Positions 33,513-45,245 of a stretch of DNA of 64,000 nucleotides are shown here, in pieces. The notes beneath the pieces are model-generated. The model was not told the DNA's origin. It saw only the letters and a list, made by a program, of their open reading frames with translations, and searched no databases. Source of the stretch: Mya arenaria (lineage: Eukaryota; Mollusca; Bivalvia; Myida; Myidae); contig NC_069135.1 of the NCBI RefSeq assembly GCF_026914265.1, positions 63,912,738-63,976,737 of the forward strand, given 5' to 3'. Made by a program: the position numbers and the translations under genes. Within the stretch, counting starts at the first letter, position 1. Each line of letters opens with the position of its first letter.

Positions 33513-34479
33513 GAAGATGCTCATTTTAACGTAACATGAATAAAGAATGAAAAGAACTACTTGCGGACATATGTATATAACTGCAGCAGTATTATCAATA
33601 GCTGAAGCAAAATAAGAAGTATAGGCCGGTACTGGACTGGACGGTAAGTTGCTCCAAGTAGCGTACCACGGTTTCGGGTGCGATGGACCGTTGGAAGGCC
33701 TAAGACCACAGTTATGTTTTACTATATGTTTCATTTAAATATTAACATAGCTTTTCACTATAAAGCAGCCCCAAATGAATAAGTAACTGGCTGCTGTAGA
33801 ACAATCCAAGACACAAAATGTTATCACAAGAAAACATAAGTTTGACGTTTGCCGTATATCACAAAATTGAGTAGAAATACTTAAAGAAATTATGGTGCCT
33901 TTTATGATGGCGGGGTTTTTCACTTACTTCATCGAAAAGTATTTTTTCACATACATGATTAAAACAAGCCCACCATTTTATGCTGATCAATTGTCAGTAC
34001 ATCTAGAAAATATTTCATATTGACGTCGAAATTTTGTTGAGCAACGTATCAACTACGTTTAGCTAAACTCGAACACACAAATCAAATGATGGGGAAATTT
34101 TAGTTTATTCCAAAAATAGCACAACAATCATTTATTTGAAATGTTTATAATAATCATACTCTATCAACACAGCTAATCTAATTAGATGAATCACAATCAC
34201 AATGTATTTAAAATGTAGTTTGGGGAGATAAAACGTCATAGAACTTATTCATTTTTATTTTTTTTAATTTTATTTTTATAAGCATGGTGCCTCTACATTA
34301 ACAGTACTATTCTATAATTGATGACAAACCAATATCTTAAGACAAGCACCTCATGTTTTGGCATAATTGATAACTTGCTGTGTCACAGCCACAAATGTTA
34401 CAATTATAACAATTTTGAACAACTCCTAATAAATCATATATATTTTAACAAACAATATATTATATCATAACAAACTAAT

Positions 34480-36110
34480 GCCAGAACAAATGGGATCAAG
34501 GCAAATGGAACATATCATCATGTCAATCATACCAGGAGAACATTGGGAAAAAATCAGCATAATCAAGCTCAGACAAAATGGTAAGAACTCTTATTATAAT
34601 GCTCCAAAACAATGGGAACAATTCAACAATAGTCACATTCATAAACACATTGAGCTATTCAACTTCAACATGATCCCACTCGGAGACAATAGGAAAACTC
34701 TATAACTCCACAAACAAAAGAACAATTCATCATGCTAAAAATCAGACACAGGGGTTATTCAACATAATCTGACTTAGAAATGTGAGTATAATTTTAACAT
34801 CATCACACTCTTAGACAAAGCAGAATATTGAACATGATCACACTCAGAAACAAAAGAAAAATTCAACATGCTAAAAATCCGACACAGGGGATATTCAACA
34901 TGATCTGACTCAGGAATGTAAGTTTTATTTTAAAATCATCACACACGGAGACAATAGGAAAACTCTATATTAATGCACTCAGAAACATAAAAACAAATTC
35001 AACATGCTAACACTCCGACACAGGGGGTTATTCAATATGATCTGACTCAGAAATGTAAGTTTTATTTTAAAATCATCACACGAGGAGACCAAGCAGATGT
35101 TTAACATGATCGCACTCAGATATAAAAGGAAATATTTCAACATCGTTTCACATGGAAATACTCAGTGACAAAGGTGAAACAAGCAGAGGCATTAGGGGAC
35201 TTCAACATTGTCACAATCAGTTAGAAAGAGGCCAATTTATCAGAATCACGCTCAGAATAAATACAACATTATCACACTCGGAGATAGAAATGGACACTTC
35301 AACATTATCATGCTAAGAGACAAAGCAGGCAACCTCATATTTTCACACCCAGAGACGAAAGGAACAAAACAACTATATCACAATCAGAGACTGGGATTAA
35401 TACAACATACTCACACTCAGAGGGAAACCAACACTTTCATTCTCAGAAACGAAAAGGACAATCTAACCCCAATCAGAGACGAAATGGACAATGTAACACA
35501 TTCAATGTATTACTATGGATTTGCAAAATCTCGGCCGAGAGTTCATACTGCATAAACGAACGAAAATAAGAATAAATCTTTAGATGAAATTCTCATTTCT
35601 CATTCATAGCGAGAGAACATTACAAAATCTTAATTTTAGGAACTAAGGGTATATCACATTGTCAACATGTTCACATTTGGTAACAAAAGAGAAACCACAA
35701 CATTTTAAAGATCATATCGAAAGGGGGCATCCAAAAATGTTGACAATCATAGACATTATGCAAGGGAACATCTCAACATATTCACATTCAGAGACAAAAA
35801 AGACCCCTTATCATTTTTATTATCATAGTAAAATGGATAATCTCAACATGTTTACTTCCAGGTATATAGAAGACCGCTTAACATGTTAATTCTCATAACA
35901 ACATGTTTACATTCAGAGTCAAAAAGACACCTTTTTCAAGTTTATTCTCATAGTGAATGTAAAAAGTGATAAATACACATAAACATGCTTATTTCATCCT
36001 GAAAGGAAACATCGCAACATGATCACATTCAAATAAAAAAATAAAAGTGTGTCTTTCATCATGAAATGGAAAATCTCATCATGTTCACATTTAGGAAAAA
36101 AACTGAACAT
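34480..36110. repeat. Degenerate ~35-bp tandem array, copy A
   Basis: Repeats of 'ttcaacatgatcacactcag' followed by 'agacaaaagggaaa' recur every 33-37 bases with heavy drift. They gradually change to 'aacatgttcacattcagaga' forms in the right-hand half. The array is AT-rich with a strand bias (A-rich plus strand), which keeps frames such as 35208-35555 open without coding meaning. The homologous array is at 60340-61760. Confidence 0.82.
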
Positions 36111-36229
36111 ACTTGCTGTGTTTAATTGTCTTAATATACTTTGGAGAAGAATTTTACCATACCTTTGTCAAACTTCAGTCCGTTTTCTTGGTAAAACCTG
36201 TGATATTGTCCTGTATGAAAGCCTAAGAG

Positions 36230-36296
36230 AAGATACCCTTGATGTGGTTAGAACCTACGACCTTATATACGCGAGGTAGTCTTCTTAACCACAAAA
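36230..36296 (-). mobile_element. tRNA-like SINE remnant, copy A
   Basis: The minus strand reads 'tggttaagaagactacctcg' and then a box B-like 'gtaggttctaaccac'. The twin at 61888-61950 reads 'cgtgggtttaagccac'. Too degenerate for a working tRNA. Confidence 0.5.
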
Positions 36297-37850
36297 CCAA
36301 TGTCATCCTGTGTTAATGTTTATTTGTATTACTAAAGCAAGCTTATTTTACTATCAACAATAGTTTTAACAGAAGGTCAAACTGGATCAAAAACAAAAAC
36401 ATTTATGTATTTAAACCAAACTAGAAATGAATCTTTAGAACGATGTTTGTTTGTGTAATATGTAGGTCAAGTAATTTGTGAATCATCTGATAATAAAAGA
36501 CCATCAGGCCAATCCAGAAAATATTATTCCTTACATTCTGTCATCCCAATATATAAATAACAAGTTATTATCATCATTGATAGGCAGAAAATATATTATA
36601 TGGAACTCGAAAATGTGTAATTTAATTCATAACGCAGAAAAAGGTTTAGAAATACAAACGAGTTGGAATTATGCTTACCGAAATCCTATCAAATCACTAC
36701 GAAATCTTTTTGAATATTCGTTTTGTTACAAGCCAAAGTTAAGTTCTAATATTTGGTATAAACTGTTTAACTTAGTCTCTAGGCAAAAGACTGGAAACAC
36801 AAGATTTGGGCATTATCCTCGTGTTTTAAGCCTTTAAATGTAATTCTCACCAATAAATTAGAACAGTTTTGCCGTTGACATTATAATGTTAACATTATGT
36901 CATTACGAAAGTGAAGTTACTTACCATGTCAAGGCAATAATAGGATGCCGTTTACAAATCATCAGTCTTAAACTCAAATACTAAGTTTAGATTTGAATTA
37001 TTACGTTCTTTCTTCGTTTCTTTTTCATGGAGACGTTACTTAATAACTTCTTACTGACTTAGTGTTTGCCACTCCCAAATTGTATCGCTAAAATTATGCC
37101 GTGCGACTGTAACTCACTGCATGCCCCCCTTCCCCCAAGATATTGTGACGTGATTTAAATCGGTGTTGACACTTAAATTGTGCCTTTGCATATGCAAACA
37201 GAAGGCGTGGCTATATGCTGATGTGCAGTTATAGCTTAATCTTGAAGAGTCGTCTTCGGCTATCAGTATCGATTCTTCATTAATCAAACTCTAAACGTGT
37301 TTTAAATCTAGCCATGCCATTTTTATTCGCTTTAAAAATACACAAATAAAAATAATAAAATAAGTTAAACACAAAAAAGCAGTTTAATTCATAGTCTATT
37401 TATTTCAAGATTTAGGATTTATGCTTTGATTATTTATTTTAGCATTCAAATACCAAATAAAATATACGAAATGGAAAATTTGAATTTCAGTTTTAATTTG
37501 CTTGTATATTTTTTACAATATACTATCTTTTATTGTAGGTGTACATTTAGCTTATGAGTTTACCTGATTTAACGCTTTATTTTCATGCTTCCTTTGTTGT
37601 TACCATTTGGAACGAACACTTCAAATCTTTAAAATGAAAATTCTTTGTAAAGGGCGATATTCGACCCACATAACAGCCCCACTATCAAACTAAATGGGTC
37701 TGAATTTATGTAGAGAAAATATAGCCCCGCCCCTATGTGCCACTCAATGAGCATTATTTAATCCTGTAAATTGAAGAGCAATGGCTATTTATGAAAAGCA
37801 ATGAGTTTTGTAGAAATCGGGATGCTGAGCAAAATGAATCACTTATAGTG
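36297..37850. other. Distal, repeat-poor part of duplication copy A
   Basis: A plus-strand frame of 119 codons at 36478-36837 is open here, but the matching stretch behind gene B is broken by an extra base in an A run (about 62325), so it is probably not coding. No other gene recognised. Confidence 0.45.
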
Positions 37851-40100
37851 TTAATGATTGGTTTCATACATAGCTAATACTGGCCATGTTCAAATAATGC
37901 TTGTTAGAAGTTTAGGTAAATGTATTGCTGAATTCTTAAATGTGTCGCCCCCATGATACTGTTTACTTGCTTTGCAATAAAATAACAAATAGCATACTTT
38001 TTGTTTTGATTCGTGTTTATGGTCTGTTTGTGATGTTTGTTTGTTTGTACTCGTTCAGAGTCTAATGCACTCTCATTGTGCATCTAAACTGGGATAGTGA
38101 TTGCCCTACATTTTCGGTCAATCAAGGGCGCTAGATTTTCAAAATGTTTATTTTCTTATCTGTTACGAATCGTAAAATACAATAAGGATTAAAGTCCAAG
38201 AACACTTGTATCAGACTGAGTGACCTAAAAATACTGTTATACTGTTATACTGTAATACTAGACCTTCATATAACAAAGGCAAATGTCGTTATTAAAGATT
38301 CATAACTAGTTTGGTAAAAAGAAGATGTCGCGGTAAACAGGCTTTTTTCTTGCATTTAACTTAATGACCTAGTTTACCTTCTACGACGGTGACATTCAAC
38401 AGCTATTCTTAATAATAGAATAAAAAAATCGGCTAACAATTAGCTTGATGTAGTAACAAATATTAAAGTTTACGTATATATTTGTATTGCAAGTTGTCTA
38501 GTTGTTAAGGTACATGACCACGTTCCTCCGAACAAAAATGAATGTCGGCCGATTTTAATGAAACTTGGAACAAACAATCGTCAATGACTGTACTTTAACG
38601 AGGTGCATTTATTTATTTTTTAAATCCCGTTGTTTGTTGATTTAGAGCGCCACCTAGCGGACACGTGCTATTTAGCTCAAACGTTGATGAAATCGTAAAA
38701 GAATATAATTTTACGATTTTTTTTATAAAAAAAAATCGGAATATAATTTATTGTATGCTGAATAAATAATCCTATTATTTAAGTACTAGTATTTAAGATT
38801 TTGTTTCTTAATTTTAAGTTTTATGACGAAAAGCCTTTTATAAGGAATCGCCAAAAACAGATACCCATCGGTGAATGTAACGTATTTATTTCAAAAACGA
38901 ACTCGGGTAGGGTATGTTTTTATTATTGTTTTCGAAATTGTTTTAAGTAAGGTTAAGGTAGTTCGCGAAGAGTTTTGTTTCCGCAAGTAGTATGCATACC
39001 AGCATAATGTTCAAAGAATGATAAACATAGCAACTTTTGTATTCATTCCAAAAGCGTTAACTTTTTTTTAATACTTCAAGCGCAAAACATACTCGATAGC
39101 CCCACCACAACTCGACAGCGCCACCACTTTTATAAATATGTGCATTTTTCCTTTTTAAGATGTGCTTATTAGTTGTGTTGTGTTCCGGCATAGGTACAAT
39201 ACATAACAGTTATGTTTGCATGAGTTATAATGGTCTAACGGGGTGTGTAAGCACCGAAATGTACTTGCTATGCAATCAGATCTCAAAATATGCACAAGTC
39301 TGATTCGGGAGAAAAGCTCCTGGCACCAGTTTGCACAATATTGAAACGAAATAGTAACCAGACTACAGTAGAAGTGTTCTTACACGGTACCACATTCTCT
39401 TATTTTCGAAATATGTCCGTTAAATGAAATTATCAAATAAGATATAAATCATACTCACGTTTGTTCATGTAAACATAGGGCACAGCTCAACCACGGAAGT
39501 GTCGACAGCTCCTTTTCTTTGCACCACCGTAAAGTGGTGGAGCTGGCGTTTACAGGCCGTGTAAATGTCGATCAAGAATCGCGAAGTTATTAAACCACAT
39601 AACAATAACCTTTCCAAACTTGAAAAGCAATATCAATGACTTGAACATGAAAACTTAATTGACAAATACAGGGACAGGACTACAGATAAAAACAACAATA
39701 ATCAAACACGCTGTTCAGGGGTGGTATTCAATATTGATCTTAATTGGATCACAGAATGATATAGACAATCGGATTGCGTGATATAAATAACGGAACTTTA
39801 CCGTGAAACAAGTCAATCCTGTATGGCCATAAGGAAGGTTTTAGTTTCATACTGAATACCATTCTAGAAGCACAAGGATAGGTCTAAAATGACCCACAAA
39901 ATAACGCATGCCATCGCAATATTTGTTTCATTTTTCCCGTTGGTATTCGCTTCAATATAAAATTGTGTTTTTAATGTTGTTGTGTTCAAAAGCATTCTCT
40001 AGAAAATCGTTACTTTATCCAATTTCGTGATGGTTTACATTTTTTAAATTAAAATTAACGTTATAAATGTCACAAATGCTATCTGTTCTTTACAACGTAC
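37851..40100. other. Unique, gene-poor DNA after duplication copy A
   Basis: AT-rich. Contains a small (TACTGTTA)n run near 38230, a stretch near 38640 with 'gagcgccacctagcgg' that looks like a dispersed repeat, and 'ccccaccacaactcgacagc' tandem text near 39100. No gene recognised. Confidence 0.4.
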
Positions 40101-40252
40101 TTAGTTTGTTTTGTTTCGCGTGTGTCTTCATTTGATACATTTCTTCGTGTCGTCACATTTTGCGAATTGGATGACGTCACGTTCTTGTCGTTATGGAATC
40201 TCCTTGGCGTAGGAGAATTGCTTGACATGCTCCAAGAGTCGCTGATCCGTTG
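40101..40252 (-). CDS. Candidate exon, minus strand, 50 codons
   Basis: On the minus strand, acceptor 'tttatttccttag' is followed by QRISDSWSMSSNSPTPRRF, HNDKNVTSSNSQNV and TTRRNVSNEDTRETKQT, and a donor 'aa|gtacgt'. No stop occurs in 50 codons, and the Ser/Thr/Asn-rich composition suits a disordered linker. Its entry phase (0) does not match the exon at 42052 (which ends in phase 1), so either an exon between them is missed or this belongs to another transcript. In phase 1 it would read PTDQRLLEHVKQFSYAKEIP and stop, which could be an alternative C terminus. Confidence 0.35.
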
Positions 40253-42051
40253 CTAAGGAAATAAAAACAAAGAATTACGATCAAAATAATTTGATTTTAA
40301 TTTATTTTGGGCATAATGCACTTATTAAAGCAGAATTCCTCAAAATTTCCATGAGATAAGCATTTAGGTTAAATTCTCTGAAAAAAAATCATAAACAAGT
40401 CTATTAGGTTCTTGAAGAACCAATATATAATAGCTTATATCAATTACATGTACACAAGTAGTTTATTTGGCCTTGAATATGAATCGAATGAAATGTTCAA
40501 AATTACTTGTGAAATTGACCGGTAACTGAATGTAATAAAAAAATCCCTGAATTGTATATCAAACAAAATCTTATTTGCTGTTAATAATCTGATCTTAAAC
40601 TACATCAACCAAACGCTTCCGGTCTGAAAAAGAGACAACACGAAAATCAAAGTACTGTAGGGCATTAGGGTGAGGATCAAAAGTGAAGTATTTAATATTT
40701 AGTTTAAAAGAGAGTTCATCTGTAATTATGTATATATATATATGCTATACTAAAGTTTTGTAATGTACGAAAGTTCATTCCTTGTTTTAAGTTTGTGTAA
40801 CAGTATAAAAAACTAATAATGGTTATAGGTACGAGTTATATCTGTTTGAAATTAGAAACAATTTCTAATACACAGTTCATTGAAAAACGGTTTTATTGGG
40901 TCCTTAAGTTATACTTCAAAAGTTGACATAGCAAATCAACTTCACCTGTTATTGCATGGAACTTCGTGAAAACATACCTACCTAATGCATATTTAAAGGT
41001 GTCAATGGCGGCTGTGTATAAAATGACAATGCCATGGTCAAATAACAAATGAAAACTATTACAAATCTTACAAATTCAAAATTGTCATGCTGCTATAAAA
41101 CAATATGAAAACGTGTAAACACATGCATACTGTCTTAACTTGAAACATAGATTAAGAAACTCAATTATATAAAAGCGTTTTGCGATCAAATTGTAGTAAA
41201 ATAATAGTTAAAGTTAATTATTATGTAGTTTGACCTATTTATTTCGGTAAATACATTTTGACAACCCTTTAACCATTTTCCTGTTGTATAAATACTGCCA
41301 TTCAATTGGACAAAAGCTAATTTCGAACACTAAACTGTTATTATAATTGCCGTTGTTAAATATATTTATCATGATTTGAGTTAACGAACTTAATATAATG
41401 GTTCTTGATTATGCTCGTCCGCAGAGGCAGTAGTAATTATCATTTAATTTATGTTGCTACAATACAGTATGTTCGCCACTGAGCCTTTTCACTTTTTCAC
41501 AATTGGTTTGCTTACGTTTTGCCAGCCTTATTTTCTTTTCATGGTGTTTTATATGGTGGAAAGTTAACATCTGGTTAATATATTTCTTAGATTTCGGCTG
41601 CATAGCTGAAATAAATAAAGAAACAATACATTACATGACATTTAAAAAATGCCCAAACAATAAAATAATTAAAACTCAAATTTAAAATTGAAACACTGAA
41701 CTAGAGCTGTTACAGGAGTAATGAAACATGATATTCTTGTTCAAAAACATACATTGTATATATAGCTAATGCAGATGTATTTTTTTTATCGAAATCGGAA
41801 GTGCATCGAGCGATTTTTCAATGTTTCGGGGCCTAACAGCGTTTTTATAATATTATAATTTATAATTAATATGAGATAACCAGGAATCAAAATTTCACAT
41901 TTATGTTCACCGAGCTCTATTGGCAAATTCGTGATATTTCAAGTGTAAACCGTATCAAATCAGAATAATGTTATAATATGGTATGATTTTGGTACACGAA
42001 TGAGGCTCTGTCTTGTTTAAATATGTTAATCATCTGAAAATAGCTACATAC
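40253..42051. other. AT-rich stretch, probably intronic
   Basis: No repeats of note except a short (TA)n at 40730. A minus-strand acceptor-like 'gtctctttttcag' lies at about 40630 and would give a short tail HRKRLVDVV with a stop if joined in phase 1; this is an alternative end for the gene at 42052-45087. Nothing else seen. Confidence 0.3.
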
Positions 42052-42117
42052 GGGTACTCCTGATTCCACCTTGTTGCATAGACATCACCTTCTTATCGCC
42101 TTGGTAACGACGCGGAC
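42052..42117 (-). CDS. Exon of unnamed minus-strand gene, 66 bp
   Basis: Minus-strand acceptor 'aactttttaag', strong donor 'ccc|gtatgt', phase 1 at both ends. It reads (G)PRRYQGDKKVMSMQQGG then IRST. The entry phase agrees with the end of the exon at 44467 (g|gt = Gly). A decayed duplicate lies 80 bases upstream on the same strand (42195-42265), which is good evidence that this is a genuine exon unit. Family unknown. Confidence 0.55.
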
Positions 42118-42194
42118 CTTAAAAAGTTAATCTATATCATAGCAGGTGTATTAAATTAGTAGGAACATGTAATTAAATGGATTCGTCATATACT

Positions 42195-42265
42195 ATTATT
42201 CCACTCTGTTGCATCGACACCATCTTTAATCGACTTGGTAACAACGCATGTCAAGAAAGGTAAAC
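42195..42265 (-). pseudogene. Decayed tandem duplicate of the 42052 exon
   Basis: On the minus strand 'atgcgttgttaccaagtcga', then 'gatggtgtcgatgcaacaga' and 'gtggaata' match the exon at 42052-42117, with one or more substitutions that put a stop (TAA) after RCYQVD and destroy the acceptor. The two copies plus spacer repeat every ~140 bases. Confidence 0.6.
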
Positions 42266-42999
42266 GAACTCAATGATTTTTGCAGACAAATATAATTTCA
42301 AGCGTCTGATGAAGACAGCTCAATATGTAAACATATATTTGCGACATTGAATTAATTATTGTTGTATTACACATGTTTTCTGCTACATAATTACTATGGA
42401 TGAGTATAGGCGCTAAAACATTTTTTTAAATGTTGATGTATTACACATCTATTATTTCTGTCTTATTTTGATTGATTAGATTAATCTACAGCATTGACTT
42501 TTATCAATTGTCTTCGCATAAGATAAACAGAACGTTAATGAAGAAATAAAAAGGTTAGTGAATACATAAATTGATATATTAATAATATAAGTAGAAAATT
42601 ATTGTAGAAATAAAGACGTAAATTAATGACCTTACTTGAATGATTAATTAGATAAGAAGAAGAATCATTCAAAAATAAAGAGGTAAACGAATTAATTTAA
42701 TGAAAACAGAAAGTGAAAACGAGCAAATAAATCTTAAAACAATTCTTTTTATGATTATATTACCATTTTTATTTTTTTTAAAAATCAAGGAAAATTGTTA
42801 TCAACATTTCTTACTCAACAGCAAATCGTATTCATCCATGATGTTCAAAAATCACAATGACATAAAATAAAAACACACAAGTTTTAAACGTTTATAACAA
42901 AAAAATAAACATATGCACATCGTTTTCAGAAGTCTCATCTATTCATAATAAAATTAAGTTTTAATCATGCATGTACATCTGTAGCAAATATTTTAAAAT

Positions 43000-43134
43000 T
43001 TAATCCACAATTTGTTCAATCGTAATCCCTTTTAAAGAAACCATTGCCGCCAGCATGTTCAAATACAAGTTGATAATTTTGTATTTATCGTCAGCCATGT
43101 TGTAATACTTTTGGCTTTCGTAACCAGGATAAGT
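43000..43134 (-). CDS. Terminal-type exon, minus strand, 44 codons
   Basis: Minus-strand acceptor 'tctccgcattag' is followed by TYPGYESQKYYNMADDKYK, IINLYLNMLAAMVSLKG and ITIEQIVD, then TAA. Locally high G+C content and a clear amphipathic helix support coding. It enters in phase 0, while the exon upstream (44467) ends in phase 1, so it either follows an exon I have not found, is an alternative end for that gene, or belongs to another gene. No family recognised. Confidence 0.5.
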   Translation of the reverse strand, partial: TYPGYESQKYYNMADDKYKIINLYLNMLAAMVSLKGITIEQIVD

Positions 43135-44466
43135 CTAATGCGGAGAAATTAATTAAAAACGGGTGATAACACATTTGCTAAAATCAAACATGGCAAACTT
43201 TTGAAACGTCAATAGTTTGCTACTGATAGCTCACAAAAGTGTTTGTTTTACTAACAGTGAAAGATAAATATTGAAAAGCTGTTTGATGGAAGTCAGTTTA
43301 TTCAGTTTGAATAATTGATAACATTGATAAAAATACAAACATTTCAATACACAGTTTGTAAATATAAGGAAATCTATTGTATACGAGATTGACAACTTCA
43401 ACGATAAAAGCGCAAGCGCTTTATTAGTTGTGGTTAAAGATTGTAAATATATACCTACACTAATAAATAGTTTTATATATTGTTGCTCTAAGTCTATCGA
43501 CAATATAAATATGGTTTGGTGTCAAAAACTCCAGACTACAGAATCTGGATTTAATATATTCATTAAAATAGTGAACACTAGTGAATTAAATTCCCATTTT
43601 TGTATTAAGAATGCAACACATATCTTTAAATACTCGTACTGTATCGTGTATTCACATATACTTGAAGGTAATAATCTACAACAAATACTTCTGAAATGAT
43701 GGGTTTATGTAGCATAAGTCTGGTTTCAATATAAGTCATGTCTGGTATAAATACTGAATATTTGTTGTTAGAAATTTAGTGTTAATATTTGGAATTTACA
43801 AACCAAGTTGATGATCAAAGATAAGCAAACCCCTTTGAAACAAGTTTGATAGATAGTCGAGTCGGGTGGAACTGTCCGGAACGAGTTCACATATAAGATC
43901 AAGTACTTATTGACACCCTACACAGAGGCCCCATTGTTGTTTTTCTTTATAAATAAAAATATTTAGTATATTCCTATCTTTATCAGATAGAAATTAATTA
44001 CATATGTGTATAATATGGGTCAGGTCTGACAAATAGTTTATACAAGCCTCAGCGTGTCTGGTATGGGTCAAGAGTTACAGAGTATTTGCGTTAAAAATAC
44101 ATATTTGTGTATGATATGGGTCATATCTAATATACAGTTACGCCATTTCTTTTATAAAACCCTGATTACTGGATAGAGGCCTCCCTTTCTAGCATATCTT
44201 CTGCATGCCTACCATAAGTAATGATTTACACAATGATAACTATTCCGTCTCGTATTTTATTCTTGGAGATAGAATTAAGCTTCTGTACAAAACGAACTTT
44301 CTATTAACTTCTGTAAATATTGTTTAAATCTCGTAAGTAGCATAAAGGTATACTGTGTATAAGGTATTGTTGAATTCCGGCAGCCGAACCTTAAATTACG
44401 GAATATATTGCACTTGATATACGTTTTTAAACATCGGATCTGTATTATAATAAGAAAACAATATAC
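43135..44466. other. AT-rich stretch between minus-strand exons
   Basis: No exon I can support. Overlapping open frames on both strands at 43231-43699 have AT-driven codon content and no splice context. Several 'atatgggtcaggtctg' like short repeats occur around 44010-44130. Confidence 0.35.
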
Positions 44467-44688
44467 CTGTATATTCTGTGTTTGTCCACCCAGCGGAAAA
44501 TGGTGTCGCTATTCTGAACGTATTTGATAAGGGACTGCCTCTAGATAATCTTTTTTCAGAATCACTCAAGTTGTCGATTTTGTCTTCTGAATTATTTTCA
44601 ACAAATGTCAAAGAGGCGCGCTCTGAAAAAAGTTCGGACGCGCGAGATTTTAATGTTACATCGTCATCATATGGTGGAATTATATCAA
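44467..44688 (-). CDS. Exon of unnamed minus-strand gene, 222 bp
   Basis: Minus-strand acceptor 'gatatatcttcag', donor 'cag|gtatat', phase 1 at both ends. It reads DIIPPYDDDVTLKSRASELF, SERASLTFVENNSEDKI, DNLSDSEKRLSRGSPLS and NTFRIATPFSAGWTNTEYTG. The exon is acidic and Ser-rich and looks disordered, like a cytoplasmic tail or linker. The entry codon a|tt (Ile) joins exactly to the exon at 44781. A plus-strand open frame over the same bases is a shadow. Confidence 0.62.
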
Positions 44689-44780
44689 CTGAAGATATAT
44701 CAAGATAATGTCTAAATTAAGCATCCAGTTTGGAATATTAGCTGATGGTGCAGACTAGGTGCGTGAGGTTTTATCAATAC

Positions 44781-45087
44781 TTTTTCGGATAGCCTCAATA
44801 GTTGAGAGTTCCTGGTAATATGACGTCACTTTTTGTTGTTCATTCTGCTCAGAGCAGGTCTCATGTCGACCGAAATCCTTCACTGCTGAGTCATGACTGT
44901 AAGTTGGGTAAAACTGAGGTTCTGTTGCCCGTGACCTCGGAGCATTCTCTGGTTGTATTTTACGTTTGTCTTGCAAACGTTGACGCTTGTTAGAATTCCG
45001 TTCGCGTGCACCAGGATGACGTTCCTTCCGGTAAACATTTCGCGGCTTCAATTGGGCGTATACGTCAGAATTAACAAAAAGCATATT
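44781..45087 (-). CDS. Exon of unnamed minus-strand gene, 307 bp
   Basis: Minus-strand acceptor 'tttgtatttacag', donor 'aaa|gtattg', phase 0 in, phase 1 out. It reads NMLFVNSDVYAQLKPRNVYR, KERHPGARERNSNKRQRLQD, KRKIQPENAPRSRATEPQF, YPTYSHDSAVKDFGRHETCS and EQNEQQKVTSYYQELSTIEA with IRK. A very basic first half (Arg/Lys clusters, possible nuclear localisation) is followed by a polar, Tyr-containing second half. If the donor is skipped the frame stops 27 bases on. Upstream exons were not found; the first bases of this exon are duplicated in decayed form at 45165-45245. Confidence 0.62.
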
Positions 45088-45164
45088 CTGTAAATACAAA
45101 TGTAAAAGAAGTTTGTCACAAGAATGGTCAAAAGAGCAAATAACATAAATACTAAATAACCCCT

Positions 45165-45245
45165 CGATAATTTGGCGTATACTTCAGATTTTACAATTAG
45201 CATATTTTGTTAATATAAATGTAAAAGAAGGTTTCCAGATGAAAG
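45165..45245 (-). pseudogene. Decayed partial duplicate of the 44781 exon start
   Basis: 'ttggcgtatacttcagattt' and 'agcatattttgttaatataa' with 'atgtaaaagaag' correspond to 45055-45115, covering the acceptor and first codons of the exon. The acceptor 'tttacag' has become 'attaaca', so this copy is not spliced as an exon. Confidence 0.55.

Larger units (their letters stand above)
29649..37850. repeat. Segmental duplication, copy A (3' flank of gene A)
   Basis: This flank matches 56169-63560 behind gene B, in order and orientation, through to 'aaaatgaatcacttat-gtg' (ends near 37850 and 63560). In the 220 bases from about 29743 I count 8 or 9 differences. Differences in content include extra DNA in A (about 30866-31030, 31400-31690, 32055-32880) and in B (57583-57630, 59300-59775). 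The first 600 bases contain degenerate 'gacattgacca' and 'tgaattgaatgatta' repeats in both copies. Shared elements are listed separately. Confidence 0.92.

Noticed and set aside
36478-36837. 119-codon plus-strand frame in duplication copy A
   Set aside because: The matching sequence in copy B is shifted by an extra A, and no motif is recognisable.
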